From positions 124,001 to 188,000 of the forward strand of contig NZ_QLMJ01000006.1 in the NCBI RefSeq assembly GCF_003259845.1: 64,000 nt of DNA, read 5' to 3'. This stretch comes from Actinoplanes lutulentus (lineage in GTDB: Bacteria > Actinomycetota > Actinomycetes > Mycobacteriales > Micromonosporaceae). A program made the position numbers and the translations under genes. Below, one piece after another: positions 9,087 to 17,665 of this stretch. Under the pieces are notes generated by a model. That model was given only the letters and a program-made list of their open reading frames with translations, did not search any database and was not told where the DNA came from. The stretch's first letter is position 1, and the number at the start of each line of letters is the position of its first letter.

Positions 9087-9106
9087 GCCCCGTCAGATTG
9101 CGGGGC
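9087..9106 (-). promoter_or_regulatory. Hairpin spanning the leader-peptide stop codon
   Basis: Inverted arms GCCCCG and CGGGGC enclose the last leader codons and the TGA. A second short inverted element (GGTGCT/AGCACC, 9070-9082) follows 5 nt later. A ribosome paused at the Cys codons would change which of these hairpins forms; this is how a cysteine-sensing attenuator would work. The pairing itself is inferred by eye. Confidence 0.45.
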
Positions 9107-9170
9107 GACACAGGCACGCGGCCACGCGACACAGGTCGATCGCGCGCCTTTTCGTGAGCAACGGGCTCAT
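9093..9170 (-). CDS. Cysteine-rich leader peptide (putative attenuator)
   Basis: This is a 25-codon open frame upstream of the sulfurtransferase-sseC operon. It reads MSPLLTKRR, then AIDLCRVAACLCRPAI and stop. Three Cys codons lie in eight residues at the C-terminus. The RRxxDLCRVxxxxCR pattern resembles actinobacterial leader peptides that precede sulfur-assimilation operons, and polycysteine leaders upstream of cysA2 operons act as cysteine-responsive attenuators in mycobacteria. The ATG lies 7 nt after TACTGT, so it is probably leaderless. The family match is from memory of the pattern and the mechanism is inferred. Confidence 0.72.
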   Translation of the reverse strand: MSPLLTKRRAIDLCRVAACLCRPAI

Positions 9171-9177
9171 GCGTCCG

Positions 9178-9183
9178 ACAGTA
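9178..9183 (-). promoter_or_regulatory. -10 box (TACTGT) of the leader peptide
   Basis: On the minus strand TACTGT ends 7 nt before the leader ATG at 9170, placing the transcript start at or beside the start codon. The leader would therefore be translated from the very 5' end. The box lies just downstream of the lmeA stop. Confidence 0.5.
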
Positions 9184-9235
9184 CCAGCGAGCCCAAGGCG
9201 CGGAACAGAGCCGACCACCATCCGGGAACGGACGG

Positions 9236-9973
9236 TCACAGACCGCCTGCGGAGAGGTTCACGTTCTCCGCGCCGGCGGTCACCCGCAGGCCTTCCGGAA
9301 GGGCCTCGACCTCGCGCACGACCAGGTTCAACGGCAGCTCAGGGATCTTCAGATCGTAGGCCAGCGCCTTGATCATGTTCTGTAGGAACGGCAGAGCCGG
9401 GAGATCCTTCGACGTCACCTCGGAGAAACGAACCCGAATCGACCCGTTCTCCACGGTCAGGTCCGTGGTGCCGGTGATCTCGATCGGCTTCTGGCCTGGG
9501 ATGTCCAGCTGGACCGTGGCGTTCAGCTTGCCGTCTTTCTCGGCGAGCTTCAGGCCGTCCTGGTTCACCAGGGTGGTGATCTCCTCGTACCCGATGGTTC
9601 CGGCACCGGAGACCGCGCCCGCGATCACGTCGCCGCCGTTGCGCAGGGTGCTCAGCGGTGCGCGTACGTCCTGGGCGCTGATGTCGAGCAGCGACATCTT
9701 CACCGTGCCGCCGGCGCCGTTCGGCGCCGCGAAGTCCGGCAGCGCGATGTTGACCTGCTGATAGTCGCCGGCCGCGACCTGGGTGAGGAACGGGAAGCCG
9801 TCGATGGTGACGTCCGGGCTGGCGCTCGTCGCGTTCTGCGAGGCGACCTCGGCCGCGATGCGGTCCGCGAGCTCGCGCTCCGCGTACGACTTACCGACCC
9901 GGTCCAGGACCAGCGCACCACCCAGCAGGAGCAGCACCAGTACAACGACGACGGTGAGCAGCCTGCGCCTCAC
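9236..9973 (-). CDS. lmeA: LmeA-type exported phospholipid-binding protein (DUF2993)
   Basis: The 245-residue protein starts with RRRLLTVVVVLVLLLLGGALV, a signal anchor, followed by a DUF2993 lipid-binding domain (DVTIDGFPFLTQVAAGDYQQV). In mycobacteria LmeA is needed for lipomannan and lipoarabinomannan mannan elongation in the periplasm. GTG 9973 is chosen over the longer frame because GGGGAGG stands 4 nt before it. The placement between the sulfurtransferase operon and glnR mirrors the order around Rv0814c-Rv0818. It is single, transcribed away from glnR. Confidence 0.82.
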   Translation of the reverse strand: MRRRLLTVVVVLVLLLLGGALVLDRVGKSYAERELADRIAAEVASQNATSASPDVTIDGFPFLTQVAAGDYQQVNIALPDFAAPNGAGGTVKMSLLDISAQDVRAPLSTLRNGGDVIAGAVSGAGTIGYEEITTLVNQDGLKLAEKDGKLNATVQLDIPGQKPIEITGTTDLTVENGSIRVRFSEVTSKDLPALPFLQNMIKALAYDLKIPELPLNLVVREVEALPEGLRVTAGAENVNLSAGGL

Positions 9974-10047
9974 GATGCCTCCCCTTTCGCGCCCGGATGT
10001 CTGGGCAACGTACATGCCCAGGCTGGGGGTTCACCGAAACGGATGAG

Positions 10048-11046
10048 TCAGGAGAGGTAAAGGTGAACCAGCGCGTACGCCGCCACCGACATCAGCGCGA
10101 AACCGCCGAGCGGGCCCTGCATGTGCCGGGCCAGCCAGAACGTCGGCGCGTCACCGGCCAACCGGCGTCCCGCCTCGCTGAAGTTCACCGCGAGATCCAC
10201 CAGGATCGCCGCGACCGCCGCGACCAGGCCGAGGACCGCGCCTTTCGCCGGGGTGAACGGCAGCACCAGGTAACTGCCGAGCATGGCGGCCGCGAGCGTG
10301 CCGACCATCGCGCCCAGCACGATGCCGGTCGCGCCGCGCGGCACCTGCGCCGCGATCCGCGGTTTCGGGAAGATCGCGTCGGTCAGCCGGGACACCAGCA
10401 GGGCCAGGCCCGCGCCGGTGCAGCAGACCAGGATCGCCTGGGTGCCGATCGGCTGGCGGGTCAGGATGATCAGGGTCGCGTACGCCACCGCGCCGAACAC
10501 GATCATCGAAGTCGAGCGGTACGAGTCGCTGATCCGGTGCCTGTCGTCCGCCTTGAACACCTGGCAGACCAGTGCCACCGCGGTGCCGGCCGCGCCCACG
10601 TACAGAATCGGCATCAGCGCCGGGGTCTCACCGGTGACCGCCAGATAATCGGCGATCAGCGCGGCCACCGCGGCGACCGCCGCCGTCGCCACCGCGGCAG
10701 GTGGCTGCAATGCCATCGTCCAGGCCAGCACCCCGAGCAGTTGAACACCGAAGAGCACGATCGCGTACGAAAGACGGGCATCCGGACCGGAGGTCACCGA
10801 ACCCAGCACAAGGGCGATCGCGAGAAGACCGGCGAAGCCGGCGATCGCGATCGAGAGACGCGGCCGGACCGGGACGACCTCGATCTCCTCGAATTCGTCG
10901 TCCTCCTCCGACTCGCCCGGAGGCTGTTCACCCTCCTCGTCGGGCACAGCGCCGTAGAACCCGGGCTTGGGCCGGCCTGGGTTGCGTGCGACCTTCTGGG
11001 AGGTTTCGGCATCCCAGGCATCGTCCTGCGGCATGGAGGGGAACAC
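10048..11046 (-). CDS. Polytopic membrane protein, CdsA-like
   Basis: The 332-residue protein has an acidic cytoplasmic N-terminus (about 60 residues, with EEDDEFEEIEVV) and about eight transmembrane helices from residue 64 to the end. The C-terminal part (PFTPAKGAVLGLVAAVAAILVDLAV) is reminiscent of CDP-diglyceride synthetases, but I do not see the full cytidylyltransferase signature. A transport or scaffold role is as likely. GTG 11046 follows CACGAT by 7 nt; ATG 11034 is an alternative. It is divergent from glnR with a 275 bp gap. Confidence 0.62.
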   Translation of the reverse strand: MFPSMPQDDAWDAETSQKVARNPGRPKPGFYGAVPDEEGEQPPGESEEDDEFEEIEVVPVRPRLSIAIAGFAGLLAIALVLGSVTSGPDARLSYAIVLFGVQLLGVLAWTMALQPPAAVATAAVAAVAALIADYLAVTGETPALMPILYVGAAGTAVALVCQVFKADDRHRISDSYRSTSMIVFGAVAYATLIILTRQPIGTQAILVCCTGAGLALLVSRLTDAIFPKPRIAAQVPRGATGIVLGAMVGTLAAAMLGSYLVLPFTPAKGAVLGLVAAVAAILVDLAVNFSEAGRRLAGDAPTFWLARHMQGPLGGFALMSVAAYALVHLYLS

Positions 11047-11321
11047 GAGGCCGATCGTGCCAGACCCGTGACCGCGGTCCCAATCTGCTCTTTAGAGTCA
11101 GGTAAAAGGCTGGTTACGAATCGGCCGTTCAGTCACCTTGTTAGCGTTCTCTACATCACTTGCAGGCTTGACCTGGATGTCGGGAGTGCTCCATCGGTTA
11201 AGGTAATCGCAACCCACCCGTCGGTGACGCCGGGCCCAGTCTCTCCGGTGGCGGAGCTCTGAGCTGCGCAGACCGGGTCACCCGAGCGGCCTTTTCGAGT
11301 GCCGCGAGGACGGAGGTGAGT

Positions 11322-12038
11322 GTGGAGATCCTTCTGCTGGTGACGGCACGTGCCGGTGAGCCTTCAGCCGTACTGCCCGCCCTGGACCTTCTGCCTCATT
11401 CAGTACGTACCGCACCGCGTGACGTCCGCACCCTGGTTTCCGGGCCCAGTCCCGATGCCGTGCTCGTCGACGCGCGCTCCGAACTCTCCGAGGCACGTGC
11501 GACTTGTCGCATGCTGCACGCCACCGGCATCGGTGTACCGCTGATCGCGGTCGTCACCGAGGCCGGGCTGATCGCGCTCAACGCCGACTGGGGTGTCGAC
11601 GACGTCATCCTGGCCAGCGCCGGTCCCGCCGAGGTGGAGGCCCGTCTGCGGCTCTGCGTCGGCCGGATCAACAACGCGACGGCCGGTGCCGGCGGCTCGA
11701 TCCGGGCCGGCGAGCTCAACATCGACCCGGACACCTACGCGGCGAAGCTCAAGGGCCGGCCGCTCGACCTCACGTACAAGGAGTTCGAGCTGCTGAAGTT
11801 CCTCGCCCAGCACCCGGGCCGGGTCTTCACCCGCGACCAGCTGCTGCGCGAGGTCTGGGGCTACGACTACTTCGGCGGTACTCGTACCGTCGACGTGCAC
11901 GTCCGTCGCCTGCGCGCCAAGCTCACGACCGAGTACGAATCGATGATCGGCACCGTCCGCCAGGTGGGCTACAAGTTCGTGGTCCCGCCGAACGGCCGCC
12001 AGCTGCCGGACAACGAGCCGGTTTCCCTGCCGGTCTGA
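11322..12038 (+). CDS. glnR: GlnR, atypical OmpR-type global nitrogen regulator
   Basis: The 238-residue regulator has a receiver-like N-domain and a C-terminal winged helix. [40 protein letters not shown] and RLRAKL match actinobacterial GlnR closely. The receiver keeps the Asp at about residue 50 (AVLVDARSE) but lacks the usual acidic pocket, as is typical for GlnR, whose Asp supports dimerisation instead of phosphotransfer. GTG 11322 is preferred over GTG 11316 because the latter overlaps the GGAGG ribosome site. mshD follows 17 nt downstream. It should control ammonium assimilation genes elsewhere. Confidence 0.9.
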   Translation: MEILLLVTARAGEPSAVLPALDLLPHSVRTAPRDVRTLVSGPSPDAVLVDARSELSEARATCRMLHATGIGVPLIAVVTEAGLIALNADWGVDDVILASAGPAEVEARLRLCVGRINNATAGAGGSIRAGELNIDPDTYAAKLKGRPLDLTYKEFELLKFLAQHPGRVFTRDQLLREVWGYDYFGGTRTVDVHVRRLRAKLTTEYESMIGTVRQVGYKFVVPPNGRQLPDNEPVSLPV

Positions 12039-12055
12039 TCAAGACTGAGGTGACG

Positions 12056-12922
12056 ATGGTGCAGCCGGTCCGCGCTGCGGACCGGCTGTCCGCGTCTTCG
12101 GTGTCCGACGTCCTGGCCCTGGCTGATGCCGCGGCGGCGTCGGATGGTGTTTATCCGTTGTCCGAGGATGCTGTGCTCGGGCTTCGGGGTGCTGGTCGCC
12201 ACTTGCTTTCGTTCGACGGCTCGCGAGTGGCGGGTTATGCGTATATTTCCGATTCTTCCGGCGAGCTGGTCGTCCATCCCGACTTCCGTCGCGCCGGCCA
12301 CGGCACCGCCCTGCTCGCTGCTGCCGGCTCTGGCCCGCTGACGTTCTGGGCACATGGTGACAATCCGGGCGCGGTGGCGTTCGCTGCGCGTAACGGCTTC
12401 TCGCGGGCCCGCGTCCTTTGGCAGATGCGCCGCTCGCTGCTTCAGCCCCTGCCGTCGATCCCGGTGCCGGACGGCGTGACCCTGCGGGCGTTCAGCCCCG
12501 GCCACGACGAGCAGGCCTGGCTCGACGTCAACGCGCGCGCTTTCGCCCACCACCCGGAACAGGGCCGCTGGACCCTCGACGACCTGCTCGCCCGCGAGGC
12601 AGAGCCATGGTTCGACCCGGCCGGCTTCCTGCTCGCGGTCGACATCACCGACAAGGTGCTGGGCTTCCACTGGACCAAGGTCCACGCTGCGGCGGGGGAG
12701 GATCCGGCGCTGGGCGAGATTTATGTTCTGGGCGTCGACCCTTCCGGGCATCGTCGGGGCTTGGGTGCGGCTTTGAGCGTTGCCGGCCTGCGGCATTTGG
12801 CCGCCCAGGGGTTGACGGTGTCGAACCTTTATGTGGACGAGTCCAATGCGGGGGCGGTCAAGCTTTACCGCGGGCTGGGCTACGAGGTCCACAAGACCGA
12901 CATCAGTTACCAGCGCCCTTAA
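12056..12922 (+). CDS. mshD: Mycothiol synthase
   Basis: MshD (288 residues) acetylates Cys-GlcN-Ins with acetyl-CoA, the last step of mycothiol synthesis in the cytosol. It has two GNAT domains. The N-terminal one has LVVHPDFRRAGHGTALL and the C-terminal one has EIYVLGVDPSGHRRGLGAAL and VSNLYVDESNAGAVKLYRGL, the acetyl-CoA loop and substrate-side motifs. It is 17 nt behind glnR and likely cotranscribed, the same order as in mycobacteria and streptomycetes. A long non-coding tract follows it. Confidence 0.92.
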   Translation: MVQPVRAADRLSASSVSDVLALADAAAASDGVYPLSEDAVLGLRGAGRHLLSFDGSRVAGYAYISDSSGELVVHPDFRRAGHGTALLAAAGSGPLTFWAHGDNPGAVAFAARNGFSRARVLWQMRRSLLQPLPSIPVPDGVTLRAFSPGHDEQAWLDVNARAFAHHPEQGRWTLDDLLAREAEPWFDPAGFLLAVDITDKVLGFHWTKVHAAAGEDPALGEIYVLGVDPSGHRRGLGAALSVAGLRHLAAQGLTVSNLYVDESNAGAVKLYRGLGYEVHKTDISYQRP

Positions 12923-12938
12923 AACCCCCCTTGGGTAC

Positions 12939-13022
12939 GCGTAACGCAGTCGCCCTCGTTCGGTGTGCGTAACGCAGTTGTCCTCGTTTGGTGCGCGTAG
13001 CGCAGTCGTCCTCGTTCAGTGC
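12939..13022. repeat. 28 bp tandem repeat, three units
   Basis: Three adjacent 28 nt units start at 12939, 12967 and 12995, each beginning GCGTARCGCAGT and continuing with a CCTCGTT core. A degenerate fourth follows at 13023. Units differ at a few positions, so the array is not recent. Confidence 0.85.
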
Positions 13023-13433
13023 GGGGTAGCCGCGCTTCGGTGTGGGTAACCGCGCGCTCGTTTGGCGCGCGCAGCCGTCGTTTGTTGCTCGCTGCTCGCG
13101 TTCCCGTCGCAATCTTGGCAAGTTGTGCGGTCGCTGTTTGGGGACGGCGCCGCGGGCTCCTGCTTGGTGCGACGCCGTAGTGCGGCTTGCGCTGAGCCTC
13201 GGTCCCGCTCTGATCGCCAGGCGGCCGGGCGCGACTCCAGGCCGTTGCGCCACTCCCGCACAGGTGCGGCGCGGGCCACGGTCCCGGCGGGCAAGCGCTT
13301 CCTGCGAGCCGTAGCTGAGCAGGGTTATCAGGGCTGCATTCCGTGCCTGGACTACGGCTCGGCGCTGCGAGCCGTAGGTCAATCACGGAATGGCCGGTCC
13401 ATAGCGTGGCTGAAGTACGGCTGGCCGGGTGGC

Positions 13434-13517
13434 GGTGCACCGGTGGCGGTGCGCGGATGACGGTGCACCGGTGGCAGTGCGCGGATGACGGTGCACGGGT
13501 GGCGGTGCGCGGGGTGG
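13434..13517. repeat. Second 28 bp tandem repeat, three units
   Basis: Units begin at 13434, 13462 and 13490 with GGTGCACSGGTGGC and continue GTGCGCGG. The first two differ at one base. The unit length equals the array at 12939 but the sequence is unrelated. Confidence 0.85.
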
Positions 13518-13555
13518 CGCTGCCTGGGCTTTGGCGGGGGCTGTCGCGCGCCAGT

Positions 13556-13594
13556 GTGTCGAATTTGGGTGCGGATCGAACCTGAAGTCGACAC
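13556..13594. repeat. 39 bp inverted-repeat element, copy 1
   Basis: Arms GTGTCGA and TCGACAC flank a 25 nt core starting ATTTGGGTGCGGAT. A near-identical copy lies 61 bp downstream. Confidence 0.82.
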
Positions 13595-13616
13595 GGGCGG
13601 CCGGTTTCTGGTGTGC

Positions 13617-13655
13617 GTGTCGAATTTGGGTGCGGATTGGACCTCAACTCGACAC
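13617..13655. repeat. 39 bp inverted-repeat element, copy 2
   Basis: Same arms and core as the copy at 13556, with a few changes in the core. Here the arms extend to 11 nt (GTGCGTGTCGA at 13613 and TCGACACGCAC ending at 13659). Confidence 0.82.
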
Positions 13656-14257
13656 GCACGCTTGGTGGGCTCGCGAAGGTCTTCGGCTCTGCCGTCGACT
13701 GTCCACGCTCGCACTGCCGTCGACCCCGCCTGCCCCGACCCCGCCTGCCCCGACCTGGCCTGCCCTGACGCCGACCCCGCTGGTTCGGGACCCTGCCCCG
13801 TCGGCTCGGGTCCTGCCCCGCCGGTTCGGGATTTTGTCCGCTGGGCCGGGTGGGTGCTGTGTTCAGTTGGTGGTCGGGCCTGGGCTGGGGGCTTGGGCTG
13901 CTGCCTGCCTTGCTCCGCCGGTGAGTGGGCACGTTGTGCCGGTGGCGCCGCTGGCGGGGGTGGGTTGCGGTGGGGTCGCGCCTGGGAAACCGCTGGGCCC
14001 CGTTGATGCGGTTGGCGGTCCACGGAAAGGCGTACAAGAAAGGGGTTTTGGGTTGTGGCCTGGGTTACAGGCGCACGCTGGGTGAGTGATGGTCTGCAGT
14101 GAGTGATCTGCGCTGTTTTTCGGTCACGGCCCGGACAAGGGGAGATCTCGCGAAGGTCACGGTCGACCGTATTTATCCGACATATCGGGTAGTGAGTACT
14201 CGGTTCACTTAACGGACAACTGGCGCTCCGGGGATGGCTACCTTCTGGGGTTTACCT

Positions 14258-14279
14258 GTTCACCCCCAGTTCATTTGGG
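14258..14279 (+). promoter_or_regulatory. PHO box (two 11 bp direct repeats) upstream of pstS
   Basis: GTTCACCCCCA and GTTCATTTGGG are adjacent direct repeats of the kind bound by PhoP in streptomycetes (GTTCACC-type units). A looser half-site, GTTCACTTAAC, lies at 14203. TAACTT near 14306 could serve as the -10 region. The pst operon is therefore expected to respond to phosphate starvation. Confidence 0.72.
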
Positions 14280-14364
14280 GCCGGTTAACCGGTCACTTCG
14301 CGCTCCTAACTTTCCGGGTGTGGGCCGGTGAGAGACCGGCTGCAGATAACCCGAAGGGAAAACC

Positions 14365-15459
14365 GTGAAGCTCCAGCGGTCCGGACTCGTGGCCGGCATT
14401 GCTTTGACTGCGACGATCGCACTCACCGGGTGCGGCTCGGACAACGAGGCGCCGACGGCGAGCGGTGCCGCGTCTGCCGACACCAGCAGCTGCGTCAGCG
14501 GCAGCCTGACGGCGCAGGGCTCGACGGCCCAGAAGAACGCCATGGACGAGTGGATCAAGGCGTACCAGACGCAGTGTTCCGACTCGAAGGTCGACTACCA
14601 GGGCACCGGTTCCGGCGCGGGCATCGAGGCGTTCATCGCCGGCACCGCCGACTTCGCCGGTTCTGACTCGGCCCTGAAGGAGGACGAGCAGCCGCAGGCG
14701 GACGCCAAGTGCCCCGACGGCAAGGCGCTCAACCTCCCGATGGTCATCGGCCCGATCGCGGTCGTCTACAACGTGGACGGCGTCGACGGCCTCCAGCTGT
14801 CGTCCTCCACCATCGCGAAGATCTTCGCCGGCACCATCACCAAGTGGAACGACGCGGCCATCGCCGCGGAGAACACGAGTGCGAAGCTCCCGGACGCGAC
14901 CATCGAGACGGTTCACCGCTCGGACGAGTCCGGCACCACCGACAACTTCACCAAGTTCCTGAGCAAGACCGCTGAGGCCGACTGGTCGTTCGCGAACGCG
15001 AAGGCGTGGAAGGCTCCGGGCGGCACCGGCGCGGCGAAGTCCGACGGTGTGGCCAGCAAGGTCAAGAGCACCCCGAACACGATCTCCTACGTCGAGCTGT
15101 CGTTCGCTGAGAACAGCGACCTGCAGAAGGCGAAGATCAAGAACGGCGCCGGCGAGTACACCGAGCTGACCGGTGAGTCGGCCGGCAAGACCTTCGAGAA
15201 CGCGACCGTCAAGGGCACCGACGGTGACCTGGCCCTCGACCTCGACTACGCCACCACCACCCCGGGCGCGTACCCGATCGTGCTGGTGACCTACGAGATC
15301 GCCTGCAGCAAGGGCTCTCCGAAGGCCAAGGAAATCCAGTCCTTCCTGAAGTACACCTCCAGCACCGCCGGTCAGACGGCGCTCGCTGAGCTGGGCTACG
15401 CCCCGCTGCCCGAGGCGCTGCGTGCCAAGGTCGAGACCTCGGTCGCCGCGATCTCCTGA
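14365..15459 (+). CDS. pstS: Phosphate ABC transporter substrate-binding lipoprotein
   Basis: The 364-residue PstS binds phosphate outside the membrane and hands it to PstCA. It has a lipoprotein signal, MKLQRSGLVAGIALTATIAL then the lipobox LTGC, so Cys about residue 22 is lipidated. Phosphate-binding motifs include GSGAGIEAFIAGTADFAGSD and HRSDESGTTDNF. It begins at GTG 14365 behind GAAGGGA. It is the first gene of pstSCAB, with a 40 nt gap before pstC and a PHO box about 90 nt upstream. Confidence 0.95.
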   Translation: MKLQRSGLVAGIALTATIALTGCGSDNEAPTASGAASADTSSCVSGSLTAQGSTAQKNAMDEWIKAYQTQCSDSKVDYQGTGSGAGIEAFIAGTADFAGSDSALKEDEQPQADAKCPDGKALNLPMVIGPIAVVYNVDGVDGLQLSSSTIAKIFAGTITKWNDAAIAAENTSAKLPDATIETVHRSDESGTTDNFTKFLSKTAEADWSFANAKAWKAPGGTGAAKSDGVASKVKSTPNTISYVELSFAENSDLQKAKIKNGAGEYTELTGESAGKTFENATVKGTDGDLALDLDYATTTPGAYPIVLVTYEIACSKGSPKAKEIQSFLKYTSSTAGQTALAELGYAPLPEALRAKVETSVAAIS

Positions 15460-15499
15460 TCGATTCGTCAATCCCTCCGAGACGACAGCGAGCGCGCAG

Positions 15500-16570
15500 A
15501 TGGGTGACAACCCCTCCCGCTCGGTGAACGCCACCGCCGGCGACCTGGGCGTGACCAATAACGGTCACGCTCAGGGCGCCGGCTCCGGCATGTCACCGAG
15601 CAGTTTCGAGCCCCCGCTGGGTGGCGGCGGCGCCCTTCCCAAGAAGACCCGGTTCTCGATGGAGACAGGCTTTCGCGGCCTGTCCACGGCAGCCGGCTCG
15701 ATGGTGCTCGTCATCATCGTGGCCATCGCCGTCTTCCTGGTCTCCAAGGCGGTTCCCGCCCTCCAGGACAACACCGCGAACTTCCTGACCGAGAAGACGT
15801 GGTTCCCGAACGACACCGAGCCGGTCTTCGGTATCGCGGCGCTCGCCTTCGGCACCCTGTTGAGCTCGGTCATCGCGCTCATCATCGCGGTGCCGATCGC
15901 CCTGGCCATCGCGCTGTTCCTGTCGCACTACGCACCCAAGCGGCTCGCCACGCCGCTGGGTTTCGTGATCGACCTGCTCGCGGCCGTGCCCAGTGTGGTC
16001 TTCGGCCTCTGGGGTCGTGACGTTCTCCAGCAGCCGGTCCGGGAGTTCTCGGTCTGGCTCAACCACTACTTCGGCTGGCTGCCGATCTTCGGCGGCGAGG
16101 GCCCGTTCGGGCAGTCGATCATGCTCGGCGGCCTGGTGCTGGCGATCATGGTGCTGCCGATCGTCACCTCGCTGTCCCGTGAGGTCTTCCAGCAGACCCC
16201 GGGGATGAACGAGGAGGCGGCGCTCGCACTCGGCGCCACCCGCTGGGAGATGATCCGCACCGCGGTCGTGCCGTACGGCAAGCCCGGTGTCATCGCCGCC
16301 GTGATGCTCGGCCTCGGCCGCGCGCTCGGTGAGACGATCGCTCTGGCGCTGACCCTCGGCATCACGTTCAACATCTCGTTCAACCTGATCCAGAACGGCG
16401 GCAACTCGATTGCCGCCAACATCGCGAACACCTTCGGCGAGGCCAACTCCACCGGCCGCGGCGCTCTGATCGCTTCCGGTCTGGTGCTCTTCGCGATCAC
16501 ACTGGTGGTCAACATGACGGCGCGGGCGATCATCTACCGCCGTCGCGAGTTCCGGGACAGTGCCGCATGA
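15500..16570 (+). CDS. pstC: Phosphate ABC transporter permease PstC
   Basis: The 356-residue permease has six transmembrane helices after a hydrophilic N-terminal extension of about 55 residues. The permease EAA-like loop is MNEEAALALGATRWEMIRT, followed by GLGRALGETIALAL. It pairs with PstA to form the phosphate channel. ATG 15500 is the first good start after pstS; the frame is open further upstream into pstS. It overlaps pstA by 4 nt (ATGA). Confidence 0.93.
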   Translation: MGDNPSRSVNATAGDLGVTNNGHAQGAGSGMSPSSFEPPLGGGGALPKKTRFSMETGFRGLSTAAGSMVLVIIVAIAVFLVSKAVPALQDNTANFLTEKTWFPNDTEPVFGIAALAFGTLLSSVIALIIAVPIALAIALFLSHYAPKRLATPLGFVIDLLAAVPSVVFGLWGRDVLQQPVREFSVWLNHYFGWLPIFGGEGPFGQSIMLGGLVLAIMVLPIVTSLSREVFQQTPGMNEEAALALGATRWEMIRTAVVPYGKPGVIAAVMLGLGRALGETIALALTLGITFNISFNLIQNGGNSIAANIANTFGEANSTGRGALIASGLVLFAITLVVNMTARAIIYRRREFRDSAA

Positions 16571-17652
16571 GCCTCCTCGAGCGTGAAGCAGCCGGCGTCG
16601 CGATGACGCCGGACAACATCCGGACCAAGCAGCTCCCGCTGGTCGTCAACCTCGGCGTCGCACTCGCGGCGATCGTGCTGTCGGCCGTGATCGTGCTCGG
16701 CACCGGCGTCGGCAACTGGGTGCTGGTCGCCGTGGTCGCCGTGGTCTTCTACCTGGTGGGCCTCTACTTCGCGGCCAGCCGGGTCGAGGGCCGCCGTGCG
16801 GCGAAGAACCGCACGATGCAGTCGCTGATCTACACGGCCTGCATCCTGGCGATCCTGCCGCTCGCGTCGGTGGTCTGGACGCTGGTGTCGAAGGGCGTCG
16901 AGCGACTCGACGGCACCTTCTTCGGCAGCTCGATGAACAACATCAGCGCCCGGGACCCGGGCGGTGGCGCGTACCACGCGATCGTCGGCACCCTGGAGCA
17001 GGTCGGCATCGCCGCCCTGATCGCCGTGCCGCTCGGTGTGCTCGGCGCGATCTACCTGGTCGAGTACGGCCGGGGCCGGTTCGCCGGTACGGTCCGCTTC
17101 TTCGTCGACGTCATGACGGGTATCCCGTCGATCGTGGCCGGTCTGTTCATCCTGTCGTTCTGGGTGCTGATCGTCAGCCCGTGGTTCAACGACGGAAACC
17201 CGCGGTTCTCCGGCTTCGCGGCCTCACTGGCGCTGACCGTGCTGATGCTGCCGACGATCGTCCGGTCGACCGAGGAGATGCTGCGCCTCGTGCCGGGTCC
17301 GTTGCGTGAGGGCTCGTACGCGCTCGGCGTACCCCAGTGGAAGACGATCCTGAAGGTCGTCCTCCCGACCGCCCTGCCCGGCATCGTGACCGGTGTCATG
17401 CTGGCGATCGCCCGCGCCGCCGGTGAGACCGCCCCGGTCCTGCTGGTCGCCGGTGGTGCTGCCGCGATCAACTTCGACCCGTTCGCCGGTAACCAGCAGT
17501 CGCTCGCGCTCTTCGTGTACCAGCAGGCGGGCGACGCCTCCCGGTACGCACCGGCTCGCGCCTGGACAGCCGCGCTCACCCTGGTGGCGCTGGTGCTGGT
17601 CCTGACCATCGCCGCCAAGCTGCTCGCCCGTCGCAACAAGCTGTCCCGTTAG
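16567..17652 (+). CDS. pstA: Phosphate ABC transporter permease PstA
   Basis: The 361-residue permease partner of PstC. It has two extra N-terminal helices (about residues 20-65) and the conserved core: [35 protein letters not shown], the EAA loop [18 protein letters not shown] and [17 protein letters not shown]. The start overlaps the pstC stop (ATGA), which indicates coupling. pstB follows with a 13 nt gap to its chosen start. Confidence 0.93.
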   Translation: MSLLEREAAGVAMTPDNIRTKQLPLVVNLGVALAAIVLSAVIVLGTGVGNWVLVAVVAVVFYLVGLYFAASRVEGRRAAKNRTMQSLIYTACILAILPLASVVWTLVSKGVERLDGTFFGSSMNNISARDPGGGAYHAIVGTLEQVGIAALIAVPLGVLGAIYLVEYGRGRFAGTVRFFVDVMTGIPSIVAGLFILSFWVLIVSPWFNDGNPRFSGFAASLALTVLMLPTIVRSTEEMLRLVPGPLREGSYALGVPQWKTILKVVLPTALPGIVTGVMLAIARAAGETAPVLLVAGGAAAINFDPFAGNQQSLALFVYQQAGDASRYAPARAWTAALTLVALVLVLTIAAKLLARRNKLSR

Positions 17653-17665
17653 AAGGATGTCTCCA

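Larger units (their letters stand above)
12923..14257. other. Non-coding, repeat-rich gap between mshD and the pst promoter
   Basis: About 1.3 kb carries no convincing gene. Long minus-strand frames here are Arg/Pro low-complexity and have no domain. The tract holds two sets of 28 bp tandem repeats (12939-13022 and 13434-13517), a duplicated 39 bp inverted repeat (13556 and 13617), GC-skewed text with repeated CCTGCCCCG, and then pst upstream sequence from about 14100. Confidence 0.7.

Noticed and set aside
8915..9090. SAM-type riboswitch before the sulfurtransferase
   Set aside because: I see none of the SAM-II/IV core motifs; the leader peptide explains the region better.
12939..13517. Possible CRISPR array
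   Set aside because: Units are directly adjacent with no spacers and no cas genes are seen.
12919..14037. 372-residue minus-strand frame after mshD
   Set aside because: Arg/Pro/Ser low-complexity, no domain, and it crosses the tandem repeats; similar frames are open in several phases.
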